In this document: positions 1 to 9,026 of the stretch, one piece after another
Layout of the letters: each line of letters starts with the position of its first letter
Numbering within the stretch: position 1 is the first letter of the stretch
Assembly (NCBI RefSeq): GCF_014207355.1
Contig: NZ_JACHEF010000014.1
Location: 1 to 44,709 of the forward strand
DNA length: 44,709 nucleotides
Origin: Mesorhizobium sangaii
GTDB taxonomy: Bacteria; Pseudomonadota; Alphaproteobacteria; Rhizobiales; Rhizobiaceae
Reading direction: 5' to 3'
The notes under the pieces: model-generated
The model's input: the letters and a program-made list of their open reading frames with translations, nothing else
Told to the model about the DNA's origin: nothing
The model's database searches: none
Position numbers and translations under genes: made by a program

Positions 1-65
1 TCTCCGAATTCGGCATCGAAAGCCTTCAAAACCTCATCGCCATCCATCGCGACGGAAACAAATAG
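1..65 (+). CDS. 3' end of an unidentified CDS (partial)
   Basis: An open frame runs in from the left edge and stops at TAG 63-65. The visible tail reads SEFGIESLQNLIAIHRDGNK. It is too short to assign. It lies upstream of the type III secretion operon on the same strand, so it could belong to that locus, but nothing in the sequence proves it. Confidence 0.25.
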   Translation, partial: SEFGIESLQNLIAIHRDGNK

Positions 66-486
66 GTCCGTCCGCGTCCCTCACCGGATGGATACAATAT
101 TTCGCTCGGTGCCGGATCATATTCTGATTCCCATATGCATTTTGTATGTACTCATAACGGCTTCATATTTGTTATGCATGTCATGAAGTTATAAAACGTA
201 TGGACTGACTCTCGTTGGCCCGTCGGAAAGGGAATGAGCGCAGCCCACTGGCACAGTTCGCTTCGATGTGCGCTGCCCAGACGTAGCTTCGATAGGAGCG
301 AGCACCTGAGCCCTAGATGGTGGGAAAAAATGCGGATCCACCCAGCCTTGCACCACCCAGCTACGGAATGGCAAGTCGGCCCGCGAGGAAGCCCGCACAC
401 TCTGCAGTGCAATGCCGCCTGGCCCCAGAAGGATAGAGGTCGGCCGGACGCCGAGACAATCCGCCATAAGACCGCACGGAGCCGAA
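66..486. other. Non-coding leader upstream of the T3SS operon
   Basis: No convincing gene is visible. Short open frames on both strands here overlap each other and match nothing I recognise. I searched by eye for a rhizobial tts box (the TtsI site that drives Rhc-type systems) and did not see one. The promoter of the secretion operon should lie here, since sctW starts at 487 or 412. Confidence 0.3.
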
Positions 487-1611
487 GTGATATCTGATGG
501 GACGGTATTCGAAACGGCGCTTTCGCGCCTTTGCTCTGATCGGACAGCGATCGAGTCGGTCCCGGTGCACCTGGGCTCATGGCGCGGTGAAGTTGTTCGC
601 ATGGTGACACCTACACAGGCGACTCTCTTGGAACAAGCAAAGGAAGAGCGCACTTTCGGTTTTTCCGAGGCGATGGAGTCGAAGGGGCTAGCAGCCCGCA
701 AAATCTCCGAGGAGCGCAGAGCGCCGCCGCTCAGCGCAGTCCACGAGATAGAATCCTATTTCGAACGTCTCCCGTGTTTCGACCGTGCCGAGTTGCAAGG
801 GCTGTTGCGCGATATCCGCAGCGACGATTCTGCCTTGCAGGATATACTCCGAAAGGTCCGCTGGCGGTTCGCTGACCCCTCTTGTGCCTATGCGGAACTC
901 GATCTAGCGGCGCGAGAGTTGCGACGCGAGGGCCTCGACAAGCTTGCCGTACGGACGGATGGTGCCAAGGCCCAACTCATGGCCGAGCAGGGGGTGGCTG
1001 TTCGTGCCGGCCTCAATATTTCCGTTGCAGCGTCTGAACTAGCGGCGGGAGATCAAGGACTCGCTGCAGAGCTGCGTGATTTCTATCGGGCCACGGTCTC
1101 CAGCGATCCAGGACCGTTCCAGGTTTACAGGGAGATTCTCAGAAAGTCTGGAGTCGAGGGCTTTGCATGGCGTGTCGCCTTTCTTACGCGTGCGCTCGGC
1201 GAGGACATCGCCTCTGCTGGCCCGTCGGTCGAGCCCGCTCGGCTATATGAGATCCTCAGCGGATTATCGGCGCTGCGGGTGCTGGATACTGTGCACGAAT
1301 CCTGCGAAAAGATGGTCGAACGGATGCGGCGGCGAAATATCATCAATATCACCGCTGCAGGCGTGATGTGGCACTTATTACCGTTAGTCGAAGATCCCGT
1401 TCCTGGTCCGTCGAAGGTCATCCCCTTTCTGGAACGGTTAGGAATCCCTCCCGTTCACCTTGATTTGCAGATTGCCGCACTGTGCGACTGTCGAAATCTT
1501 CTCGCGATGATTCCGGTCGGGGTCTACCGCGACTTGGAGGCAAGAGAATCGACGTTGCGGGCAGTAGAGGAAGCGATGGACATCCGCATTGAACAGGAAG
1601 AGAGTGCATGA
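487..1611 (+). CDS. sctW: T3SS gatekeeper SctW (YopN-TyeA fusion)
   Basis: This is the gatekeeper that blocks premature substrate release by the type III secretion apparatus. The N-terminal part aligns by eye with Yersinia YopN: a WRGEVVRMV block (FRGESVQIV in YopN), then ERTFGFSEAMESKGLAARKIS (EVTFVFSERKELSLDKRKLS in YopN). The last third resembles TyeA, so the two Yersinia proteins are fused, as in MxiC and SsaL. GTG at 487 is preferred because GGAG lies about 7 bases upstream and it leaves 374 residues, near YopN plus TyeA (about 385); ATG 412 is an in-frame alternative. The stop overlaps the next start (ATGA at 1608), which indicates translational coupling. The family call is strong; the start is uncertain. 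Confidence 0.8.
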   Translation: MISDGTVFETALSRLCSDRTAIESVPVHLGSWRGEVVRMVTPTQATLLEQAKEERTFGFSEAMESKGLAARKISEERRAPPLSAVHEIESYFERLPCFDRAELQGLLRDIRSDDSALQDILRKVRWRFADPSCAYAELDLAARELRREGLDKLAVRTDGAKAQLMAEQGVAVRAGLNISVAASELAAGDQGLAAELRDFYRATVSSDPGPFQVYREILRKSGVEGFAWRVAFLTRALGEDIASAGPSVEPARLYEILSGLSALRVLDTVHESCEKMVERMRRRNIINITAAGVMWHLLPLVEDPVPGPSKVIPFLERLGIPPVHLDLQIAALCDCRNLLAMIPVGVYRDLEARESTLRAVEEAMDIRIEQEESA

Positions 1612-1970
1612 GCGCCCTCGCTTCTATTCAGGCTTTTTGCTCGGCGATGGGACTTCCTCCGCAGGCGCCCCCATTAACGCTGCGTTTTGAACGATCGGGC
1701 GATCTCCACATCGAGTGTCGCGATGGCTCTGTCGTAATGTACATAACGCGCCCCTTGCCGCTTCACCGCCAAGGGATCGCCGCGGCAGCTCTCAAGGCGG
1801 TACACCCGGATCGTGCGCTTCCGCACATGGTGAACGTCGCCTTTTATGGCGAGGCGTTGTTGGTCCTGCTCATCAGCATTGCTGAGAATCGCATCGATCT
1901 TCCAACTCTAGAAACCGGAGCGCAGGTTCTCGTGCGGCTCGTCGACGAAATTGATGCCGCAGCGCGGTGA
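1608..1970 (+). CDS. sycN: SycN-like T3SS chaperone of the gatekeeper
   Basis: A 120-residue CesT/SycE-fold class I chaperone, the length of Yersinia SycN (123). Matching features in order are an early FCxxxGxP motif, an SGxLxxE strand, an HR pair near residue 58, a GEALLVLLISI strand and an acidic LPTLE segment before the last helix. SycN, with YscB, binds the N-terminus of YopN, and here the gene sits immediately after the YopN-TyeA fusion, overlapping its stop codon. No separate yscB is visible. Acts in the cytoplasm. Confidence 0.75.
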   Translation: MSALASIQAFCSAMGLPPQAPPLTLRFERSGDLHIECRDGSVVMYITRPLPLHRQGIAAAALKAVHPDRALPHMVNVAFYGEALLVLLISIAENRIDLPTLETGAQVLVRLVDEIDAAAR

Positions 1971-1973
1971 TAT

Positions 1974-2342
1974 ATGATTAGAATCGATTCCGGTAGCTTG
2001 AATTATTCTGCTCCAACCGTCTCTGGATCGGCGGAACTGCGCCGAACAGGCCTCATAGTCGATGCTCGGTCGGCTTTGCAATTCGATCAGCTATACGACG
2101 CTCCCACCGTCGATGACCTGATGATGGCCGCCTTCGCGCCTCCGATCGCCAATCCCGGAATTCTCGAGTCGCCGACTTACGCCGTGACGCTCAAAGCCGC
2201 ACATGCATCGCTGGCCGATTTGGCTGCGCAAACGGGAGACCCTGATCGTGCCGTGCTCCGGGATGCGCTCTCGGTACTCGATCGGGCGCAATTCGACCGT
2301 TTTCTTTTCGACGACGCCTGCCGTGCTTTGATGCGAGGATAA
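1974..2342 (+). CDS. sctX: T3SS accessory protein SctX (YscX family)
   Basis: A 122-residue protein, the same length as Yersinia YscX. The central segment LYDAPTVDDLMMAAFAPP resembles the LYPTAQSKRSLWDFASP stretch of YscX, followed by a predicted helical C-terminal half. Known for the family: YscX is an early secreted substrate that binds YscY and the export gate YscV, and it is confined to Ysc-type systems. The next two genes here are SctY and SctV, which is exactly the partner set. Sequence similarity is weak, so the call rests on length, the short match and synteny. Confidence 0.7.
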   Translation: MIRIDSGSLNYSAPTVSGSAELRRTGLIVDARSALQFDQLYDAPTVDDLMMAAFAPPIANPGILESPTYAVTLKAAHASLADLAAQTGDPDRAVLRDALSVLDRAQFDRFLFDDACRALMRG

Positions 2343-2348
2343 ACCTGA

Positions 2349-2729
2349 ATGATTGAACCGTTTATCAGTGCCGACAAGCGCGATGCGCTATCGGTGCTAG
2401 CGTATCTCTACATTAAGTTTGGCCTTCTTCACGATGCAGCCAAGCTCCTACTCGCTCTCGAGCATCTCGACTCTGCATGGGGCTGGGCACGACATGCACG
2501 CTGTCTGGCATTGCTGCGAGCGGGAGACTGCGAGGAGGCCGCTGCCGAGGCGGGTCGGCTTCTTCTGCACGCGCTGAATGATGAGGAGCGATTCCGGATA
2601 TTGCAGGTGCGGGTCAAGGCTTATTGGAAACTCGGCCTCAGATCCGAGGCGAGAGCCTGTCAGCGAATGGTCACAATACTGCTGACACAGGCGGCCGTGC
2701 CGGGTGCGTCGCGGGGAAGGACATCGTGA
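2349..2729 (+). CDS. sctY: T3SS chaperone SctY (YscY family, TPR-like)
   Basis: A 126-residue all-helical protein with tetratricopeptide-like repeats (LAYLYIKFGLLHDAAKLLLAL; ARCLALLRAGDCEEAAAEA; RVKAYWKLGLRSEARACQRM). Length and repeat pattern match YscY (114), the SycD-like chaperone of YscX. It follows sctX by 6 bases and its TGA (2727-2729) overlaps the GTG start of sctV. The order W-SycN-X-Y-V is that of the Yersinia virA operon. Confidence 0.75.
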   Translation: MIEPFISADKRDALSVLAYLYIKFGLLHDAAKLLLALEHLDSAWGWARHARCLALLRAGDCEEAAAEAGRLLLHALNDEERFRILQVRVKAYWKLGLRSEARACQRMVTILLTQAAVPGASRGRTS

Positions 2730-4819
2730 ATTTTCTCAACAAGGTCCTGGCAGTTGCGACGGGCCGGAACGACATTATTCTGGCGGGGCTATTGGTTGCC
2801 ATCATTTTTATGATGATCATTCCGCTGCCGGCCGTCCTGATGGATGTGCTGCAGGCTATCAACCTTGGGATTTCCGCGCTGCTGCTGATGGTGGCGGTCT
2901 ATATTAAGTCACCCCTCGCGTTCGTCTCCTTCCCGTCGGTGCTTTTGCTGACGACGCTCTTTCGGTTGTCCCTCGGTATCGCTGCGACACGCATGATCTT
3001 ACTGCACTCAGACGCCGGCCAAATCATCAAGACTTTCGGCGATTTCGTGGTGGCTGGGAATCTCGTGGTGGGCGCAGTTACTTTCTTGATCATCACCATC
3101 GTGCAGTTCGTCGTCATAACGAAGGGGTCCGAGCGCGTGGCTGAAGTCGCCGCACGCTTCTCCCTGGATGCGATGCCAGGCAAGCAAATGAGCATCGACG
3201 GCGACCTGCGTGCCGGCGCCATCGATATTCAAGAAGCCCGTCGCCGCCGCATCGCCATCGAGCGCGAGAGCCAATTGTACGCCGCGATGGACGGTGCAAT
3301 GAAGTTCGTCAAAGGTGACGCAATCGCAGGTGTGATCAGCATCTTCGTGAACATCATGGGCGGCATTGCGATTGGTGCCCTGCAAAAGGGCATGGGCTTG
3401 TACGAAGCGCTCGAGATTTACACCATCCTGACCATCGGCGACGGGCTCGTCGGTCAGATTCCGGCTCTCTTCACCTCAATCACGGCAGGATTCATCGTCA
3501 CGAGGATAAGCGACAGGGAAAAGGGCTCAGATCTCGGCAGTGAGATTGGAGACGAAGTCAAAGCCCAGCCACGTGCCCTGATCGCAGGATCCGTCATCCT
3601 AATTCTGTTCTCTTTGGTACCTGGCTTTCCTTCGGCAATTTTCGTGATATTGGCAGTATTGGCTGGAGGCGGCGGCTGGTTATTGCAGCGCAGGCGGCCG
3701 CTTTCAGCGCCATCGATTTCCTACTCGGTCGCCGGCGTCAGGGCGCCGGTGACGGCGTCGGACGGGCCGGCTGAACGGAGCGGCGAAGGCTGCGATGCCA
3801 TCACGCTCACGGTTCCTCTGATGCTCGACATTGGTCGAGACGTTCAGGGCATCGTCCGGCCAGACTGGCTGAACAAGGAGTTGGCCGCTGTGCGGCAGGC
3901 GCTTCTTCTCGATCTTGGCGTTCCCTTTCCAGGCATTAATCTGCGTGTCAGCGACAGCAACAAGGATGGCGCTTACACGATCATGGTAAATGAAATTCCA
4001 TGTGGTGAAGGATCGTTACGGGCGCAGCACATTCTGGCTCGTGATATGCCCGAGAACCTCGACCTTGTGGGCATTCCGTATGTTCTCGATAAGCCATTCC
4101 TGCCTCAGATCGAGACCACGTGGGTGGACATCAAACATCGCGAGTCGTTGCAAGCCGCCAGTATCCCATTTTTTGAACCGGTTCAGATCCTCAGCTACCA
4201 CATTGGACACGTCCTGCGTCGGCAAGCAGATGAGTTTATCGGAATCCAGGAAACAAAAATTCTGCTGAATCAAGTGGAAGGATCTTTCCCGGAACTCGTA
4301 AAGGAGGTGCTGCGGACCGTTCCTCTGCAGACCATTTCTGAGATCTTGAAGCGACTGGTTTCCGAGGAGGTCTCGCTGCGCAACATGCGCGCTATCCTAA
4401 CCGCGCTGGTCGAATGGGGACCGAAGGAAAAAGACACAGTTCTGCTCACTGAGCATGTGCGCTGTGCATTGAAAAGGCAAATCTGTTTCCGGCATTCTGT
4501 CGGCAGGACCCTGTTGCCCGCCTACATTCTTATGCCGGAAGTGGAAGATAAGGTGCGTAATGCTATCCGGCAGACTTCCGCGGGCAGTTATCTCGCCCTC
4601 GACCCTGGCATCACTCGGCAAATCATTGATAAGGTGCGGGATGCGATAGGCGATGTCGGCCAGCAACCGCATAAGCCAGTGCTACTGACCTCTATCGACA
4701 TCCGCCGATACTTGCGCAAGATCATCGAAGTCGATCTCTACGGGCTACCCGTGCTCTCCTATCAGGAACTTGCCCCCGATATCTCCGTACAGCCGCTGGC
4801 AAGGATATCGCTGTCGTGA
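2726..4819 (+). CDS. sctV: T3SS export gate protein SctV (LcrD/YscV)
   Basis: The major export gate protein of the inner membrane, which forms a nonameric cytoplasmic ring that selects substrates. The N-terminal half has about eight membrane segments (residues 15-330) and conserved FHIPEP family stretches such as FPSVLLLTTLFRLSLGIAATR, KGSERVAEVAARFSLDAMPGKQM and GDGLVGQIPAL. The C-terminal half is the cytoplasmic domain. GTG 2726 is chosen because GGGGAAGG lies 5 bases upstream and it yields 697 residues (LcrD 704); an in-frame ATG at 2624 would lie inside sctY. The stop overlaps an in-frame GTG of sctD. The gene appears full length. Confidence 0.95.
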   Translation: MNFLNKVLAVATGRNDIILAGLLVAIIFMMIIPLPAVLMDVLQAINLGISALLLMVAVYIKSPLAFVSFPSVLLLTTLFRLSLGIAATRMILLHSDAGQIIKTFGDFVVAGNLVVGAVTFLIITIVQFVVITKGSERVAEVAARFSLDAMPGKQMSIDGDLRAGAIDIQEARRRRIAIERESQLYAAMDGAMKFVKGDAIAGVISIFVNIMGGIAIGALQKGMGLYEALEIYTILTIGDGLVGQIPALFTSITAGFIVTRISDREKGSDLGSEIGDEVKAQPRALIAGSVILILFSLVPGFPSAIFVILAVLAGGGGWLLQRRRPLSAPSISYSVAGVRAPVTASDGPAERSGEGCDAITLTVPLMLDIGRDVQGIVRPDWLNKELAAVRQALLLDLGVPFPGINLRVSDSNKDGAYTIMVNEIPCGEGSLRAQHILARDMPENLDLVGIPYVLDKPFLPQIETTWVDIKHRESLQAASIPFFEPVQILSYHIGHVLRRQADEFIGIQETKILLNQVEGSFPELVKEVLRTVPLQTISEILKRLVSEEVSLRNMRAILTALVEWGPKEKDTVLLTEHVRCALKRQICFRHSVGRTLLPAYILMPEVEDKVRNAIRQTSAGSYLALDPGITRQIIDKVRDAIGDVGQQPHKPVLLTSIDIRRYLRKIIEVDLYGLPVLSYQELAPDISVQPLARISLS

Positions 4820-4830
4820 GAGGTACGAAC

Positions 4831-6192
4831 ATGGAATATGTTGGTCTGGCTAGCGATGATGCCAAGCTGAGCCTACGCGTGCTGTCCGGTCCCAACCGGG
4901 GTGCAGAGACCCCGCTCGAGGAAGGCGTCTGGCTGATCGGTGCCAGTTATACCGATGACCTCACCTTCGCTGATCCGGAACTGGCTGCCACACATCTTCG
5001 CATTACCGTCGAGGCGGGACGCATCCATATTATTGCGCTCGCAGCGGGGGTGCGCATCGGGACCAAAGATCTCCCCGTAGGGAACTTGACGGTGCTCGAT
5101 CGGCTAACACCGGTACAGGTCGGGCGGACGATTTTTGTGATCGGGCCGGCCGGGAGCAGCTTTCCCGAGGCGGACTCCATAGGAAACGGGGAGCCGGACA
5201 CTTCCGCGCCGCTTGCCCCTCCCGAGCTGGCGTCGGCCTTGATCGGCCGACGGATCCATCTCATGGCAGGTTCGATACCGCGGCGATTACGGCTCGGGGC
5301 GGTAGCTTGCACGCTCCTGATTATGCCCTTCGTCGTGTTTTGGGCCGCCATAGGGCGAGTTCCCCCCTCCGCCTCAGGAACGTCTCCGGCCACTGACCCG
5401 ATGAGGATCGTGCGACAAATCATTCACGAATTGAATGGCGCTCGAAACGTCAACATTACCTGGGTTGATGACAAACTCGTCATCCAAGGAGACTTCCGAG
5501 GCGGAGACGATGCTGAACTACGAGTCGCCCTGAACAACGCTGGCCTTGAGGCGGAAGTGATATCCAAACCACCGACCACTCTATCGGCTTCGCAGCTCAT
5601 CGACCTCGTGACGACGGTCATAAGCGGCTTCGGAATCGAGGGCAGCGTCCGCGTGATCGGCGCCGGAGAGATCACGATAACAGGATATGGACCCAGCGAT
5701 GCGAAGGTCGAAGCAGCGCTTCATCGACTGCAGCAGGATATTCCGGGGATAACCGAAATTGAAAACGCGATCGTGACACCCGACGGCGCTCGCGTTTTTC
5801 TAGAGACCGCGATGACGGCCCAGCTGCGGCGCTCCATTCACGTCTTGACGAAGGCAGACGGCGTTCTCGTTTCGGGGGCTCTGGCTCCGACTGCTTTTGA
5901 AGCGTGGCAGAATGTCGCTTCTCGATTTCAGGAGAGGTTCGCACCCTACATCCCGCTCGAGACGCAGTTCACGCCGGTCATATTGCCGGCGCCCAGAGGC
6001 GTACACCTTGGCCGAACGCCGTTCATCGTCATTGAGAATGGAACGCGCCTGAAGATTGGCGACAGTCTCGGGAGCTTGGGCCAAATCGTTGACATAGACC
6101 GAGGCGGAATTTCTGTGCGCATCGGCGGGGATGAGATGCATGTTCCTTATCCGAGCAAGCCAAAATGGACGGTGGAGGAGGAAAACGGGTGA
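4831..6192 (+). CDS. sctD: T3SS inner-membrane ring protein SctD (YscD)
   Basis: The outer of the two inner-membrane ring proteins of the needle base. The N-terminal 100 residues form a degenerate FHA domain (SLRVLSGPNRGAETPL, then an ATHLRI strand), followed by a proline-rich linker, one membrane segment near residue 150 (ACTLLIMPFVVFWAAIG) and a periplasmic region with BON-like ring-building modules (SVRVIGAGEITITGYG). This is the YscD layout, and 453 residues compares with about 419 for YscD. ATG 4831 has GAGAGG 8 bases upstream; GTG 4816, overlapping the sctV stop, would add five residues. The stop overlaps the sctE start. Confidence 0.85.
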   Translation: MEYVGLASDDAKLSLRVLSGPNRGAETPLEEGVWLIGASYTDDLTFADPELAATHLRITVEAGRIHIIALAAGVRIGTKDLPVGNLTVLDRLTPVQVGRTIFVIGPAGSSFPEADSIGNGEPDTSAPLAPPELASALIGRRIHLMAGSIPRRLRLGAVACTLLIMPFVVFWAAIGRVPPSASGTSPATDPMRIVRQIIHELNGARNVNITWVDDKLVIQGDFRGGDDAELRVALNNAGLEAEVISKPPTTLSASQLIDLVTTVISGFGIEGSVRVIGAGEITITGYGPSDAKVEAALHRLQQDIPGITEIENAIVTPDGARVFLETAMTAQLRRSIHVLTKADGVLVSGALAPTAFEAWQNVASRFQERFAPYIPLETQFTPVILPAPRGVHLGRTPFIVIENGTRLKIGDSLGSLGQIVDIDRGGISVRIGGDEMHVPYPSKPKWTVEEENG

Positions 6193-6401
6193 GCGAAGCC
6201 ATAGCCATGTTTGACTTTCAGAGACAGTTGCAAAGGGATTTCGACGGCGCAAAGAGATCCGCCCTAGAGAAGGAATTCGATACCTGCCGGCAATTGTTGA
6301 AACGTGAAATGGATGCTGGCGTTTCGAAACAGGAATTCGAAGTTTTGGCGGCGATAGTGGACGCGATAGGCGCGGCGACAGAGGTGATCAATACAATATG
6401 A
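6189..6401 (+). CDS. sctE: Needle co-chaperone SctE (YscE-like)
   Basis: A 70-residue helical-hairpin protein close to YscE in size (66) and position between sctD and sctF. In Yersinia, YscE and YscG hold the needle subunit YscF unpolymerised in the cytosol. GTG 6189 overlaps the sctD stop (GTGA) and has a strong GGAGGAGG ribosome binding site; an upstream in-frame ATG at 6165 lies inside sctD. YscE sequences diverge strongly, so the call leans on length, helical pattern and order. Confidence 0.6.
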   Translation: MSEAIAMFDFQRQLQRDFDGAKRSALEKEFDTCRQLLKREMDAGVSKQEFEVLAAIVDAIGAATEVINTI

Positions 6402-6446
6402 ATGGTGGTACCGTAATAAAGAAATACCGATACCTTGGAGATAACT

Positions 6447-6689
6447 ATGTCGCCTATTTCTGGCCATAACCTTACCGTCAGCAGTATCAGTAGCAGTCTC
6501 GGTAATGCTACTGTTGAAGCAGAAAGAAGTCTTAACAGCCTCATGGCATCCATGGAACCGGACAACCCGACCGATCTTATTAGAATTCAATCCCTCGCTC
6601 AGCAATGGAGCCTGAGCCTGACTTTGGAATCCGGCGTTATCAAATTGCTTTACGACGCTCTCAAGGGAGTGTCCCAGAAAATAAGCTGA
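6447..6689 (+). CDS. sctF: T3SS needle subunit SctF (YscF)
   Basis: An 80-residue needle protein. It shows the YscF signature in order: PDNP (PDNPALL in YscF), an LxxxxQxWS segment (INKWS in YscF), a xxSxxIKxxxDxLKG helix and a C-terminal SQKIS. Needle subunits of 80-87 residues polymerise into the extracellular needle. ATG 6447 has GGAG 6 bases upstream; an ATG at 6435 in the same frame is poorer. The expected next gene in Ysc systems, sctG, is absent: recognisable T3SS sequence stops at 6689. Confidence 0.85.
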   Translation: MSPISGHNLTVSSISSSLGNATVEAERSLNSLMASMEPDNPTDLIRIQSLAQQWSLSLTLESGVIKLLYDALKGVSQKIS

Positions 6690-6849
6690 ACATTTGGTAG
6701 ATTGCACCATCTTGCCACTTTTCTGGCCTGGGTTGCAGCAGTACTTCATTGATGCATTCTCAGGTTGGCGCCCGGATTGCGCAGATCGTCTTGCGCTAGA
6801 CCGGCTTTTTTGGGCTCCGCGCCCACGGCAACCGGTCAAAAGATCCGAT

Positions 6850-7262
6850 GAGGAGGCGTGGACAGCGACCTGCGCTCTGGCAAAGCGAGTTGCAAAAGTA
6901 AACCATCTTTACGCTGGAGGACTAGCATCAATGAACGCCAGGAACACGCGCGGGCGACAAAGTCTTCGTGGATTATTCCGGCAAGAAGATACCGATCGTT
7001 GATCGACACACTGGCGAGATCCGCGAGGCGGAGATCTTCGTGGCGGTCCTGGGAGCATCCAGCTTCACATATGCCAAAGCGACCTGGACGCAAACACTTC
7101 CCGACTGGATCGGTGCTCATGTCAGGATGTTTCGTTTCTTTGATGGCGTTCCCCGACTGATCGTTCCCGACATTTCAAGTCGGGCGTTAGCTGCGCCAGC
7201 TTTTACGATCCCGAGATCAACCGCAGCTACGGCATGATGGAACGTTGAAGCCACGAAGGGGG
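6850..7262 (+). pseudogene. IS21-family istA transposase fragment
   Basis: The segment 6968-7180 encodes DYSGKKIPIVDRHTGEIREA, FVAVLGASSFTYAKATWTQ and LPDWIGAHVRMFRFFDGVP, a clear match to the catalytic core of IS21 IstA, including the first DDE aspartate region. After VPD the frame breaks; KSGVSCASFYDPEINRSYG continues in another frame up to about 7220. No istB follows. It is a decayed fragment abutting the truncated secretion operon and probably marks the event that removed its downstream genes. Confidence 0.7.
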
Positions 7263-8737
7263 AAATTTCCTGCGCTTAAGTGGCCGAGAGCGCAGGCAAG
7301 CCATGGCTAACATCTCGACCCGCGTCTTCGATGGCAGCGGCGGCGAAGCCCAATACATATGAGTTGCCACCTGCCGTGATGTCGAGAGATCGTCACTTAT
7401 TTGTTTCGCCGAGATGTCTGCGCTACTCTGACGGGCAATTCTTTCGAGTGTCTGCGGTGCGCCGCCGGCTGCACCCGTGGTTTCTCTGAGCGAATAACCC
7501 TCGCGGCCGTGGTTCTGACCTCGGCAAGGAACTCCGAGGGTCGGAGGTCTCGTATTCGCGATCGGATTCAGCACTTGCTGACAACTGCCTGCTCGACATG
7601 TTTCACTGAATAATTGAAGCCCTGCCGAGGCTTTGCAAGTCTTGGGCGCATTGGCGCACCCGCCGCCCGCTCTCATCTGCTGCGCGCTTCGGCCTGTGGA
7701 CAGCAGACAGCGAAGCCTCCGCGGCCGCGAAAATCTCGCGACGGCGGCTCGATTCCGGGACCGGGCCGCCATTTTGGGGAGGTGTTCCGTGCAGGTACCT
7801 GGCGTGGATCACGCCATGCATCTCCTGACCGCATCATTGCCAACGCCCTCCTACAGCCCGGCCGAGCCTCCCGACCGCCGCATCGATGATGACGATCCCC
7901 TGGAAGAATAGTCTCTTTTGAAGAGTGTGACGGTCTGCGCCGTCTTTCCGTGTTTCAACCTATGCCGTGGCCTCCTGCCGCACACGGCGAAGCGGTCATT
8001 GTACCGTGCAACACCAACTGGAAATACGACAGGCGGATCACAATAATCAGGTCTGGGCTAAAGATTTTTCGCGCAAACCCCGAAAAAAGAAACCACAGCT
8101 CTTGGTCTTCACGCCGCCGCTTGGACTTAGTTGGAGAGGTCATCAGTCCGGCCGTTCCGAAGCGGCCCAGTTCCCACTCTTTGATCCGGCATCGTCGCCG
8201 AGATGTCGACGGGCGCGTTGTAGAGCGTGACTTTTCGTCGGCTCGTGGTCGAGTAGCTCAGCCATTCGGCTTTCGCCCTCACAGATCCGCGCGGGCGGAT
8301 TTCCCGCAACCGGCTCTTCCCGCGGGTAACCCGCGTCATATGTTGCCCCGCCGCCAGCCGACAGCGCGGCAAGGATTGAGAGCGACGAAGCTTCGCTAAC
8401 GCCTACATTTCTCCGGTATTCAGACGCTCCAGGCGGAACTTCGCATTGCGAAGTTCATGTCCGGCTTCGAAACGTCGATGGCTCCCCATGGGTGTGGTCG
8501 CCATGAAGTCGCGCTCCAGTTCGGCTATGCGCGCGGGCACCTGCCAGGCCTCGCCCTGACGCAACGCTTAGATCCATTCACGCCCGCGCTTCGGTCTTCC
8601 TGCCAACACCCAAAGACCTTGTGGGGCTATGCCACCGAGACCCTAATTTCCGGCAAGCCGAAAGGTTCTAAATTTGACAAGTCCAGTCGCATCGGCATCG
8701 CCGTCGGCGTTGGCGGCTTGACGCGCGCATCGACAAC
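7263..8737. other. Gene-poor stretch with decayed sequence
   Basis: About 1.5 kb of short overlapping open frames on both strands with no family I recognise. It lies between an IS21 remnant and a YbaK pseudogene, so it is probably degenerate insertion sequence and chromosomal debris. No RNA gene or strong promoter was seen. Confidence 0.35.
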
Positions 8738-8926
8738 CGCAAATCGCGTGATGCGTTCGACGGCCAGCCACGCGCGCTGCACAAGCACGTGGTGGAAATC
8801 ACCGGCCGCCCGGTTGGCGGCGTTTGCCCCTTCGGCCTCGCCTCGCCACTGCCGGTCTATTGCGATGTGTCGCTGCGCGCCTACGATCACGTGGTGCCGG
8901 GGGCCGGCGCAACCAATGCACAGTAA
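8738..8926 (+). pseudogene. YbaK/ProX-type aminoacyl-tRNA deacylase fragment
   Basis: One frame encodes DGQPRALHKHVVEITGRP, GGVCPFGLASPLPVYCDVSL and AYDHVVPGAGATNAQ before TAA 8924-8926. This is the C-terminal half of the YbaK/EbsC fold, which hydrolyses mischarged tRNA (typically Cys-tRNA-Pro). The N-terminal half, including the start, is missing or frameshifted. It is a fragment, not a functional gene. Confidence 0.6.
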
Positions 8927-9026
8927 GAACCGGCGCCAAATGATGCGACACTGCTAAGAGGCGGACCTGCGGCGGATACAATAATCGAGTGACAACGATG
9001 GGCTGCCAAAGCGCAGTGACAGGCCG

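Noticed and set aside
66..486. A possible rhizobial tts box upstream of sctW
   Set aside because: No sequence matching the TtsI box could be found by eye, and the system is not of the Rhc type.
189..701. A 170-residue minus-strand open frame before the T3SS operon
   Set aside because: It overlaps the start of sctW, matches no family and shows no ribosome binding site.
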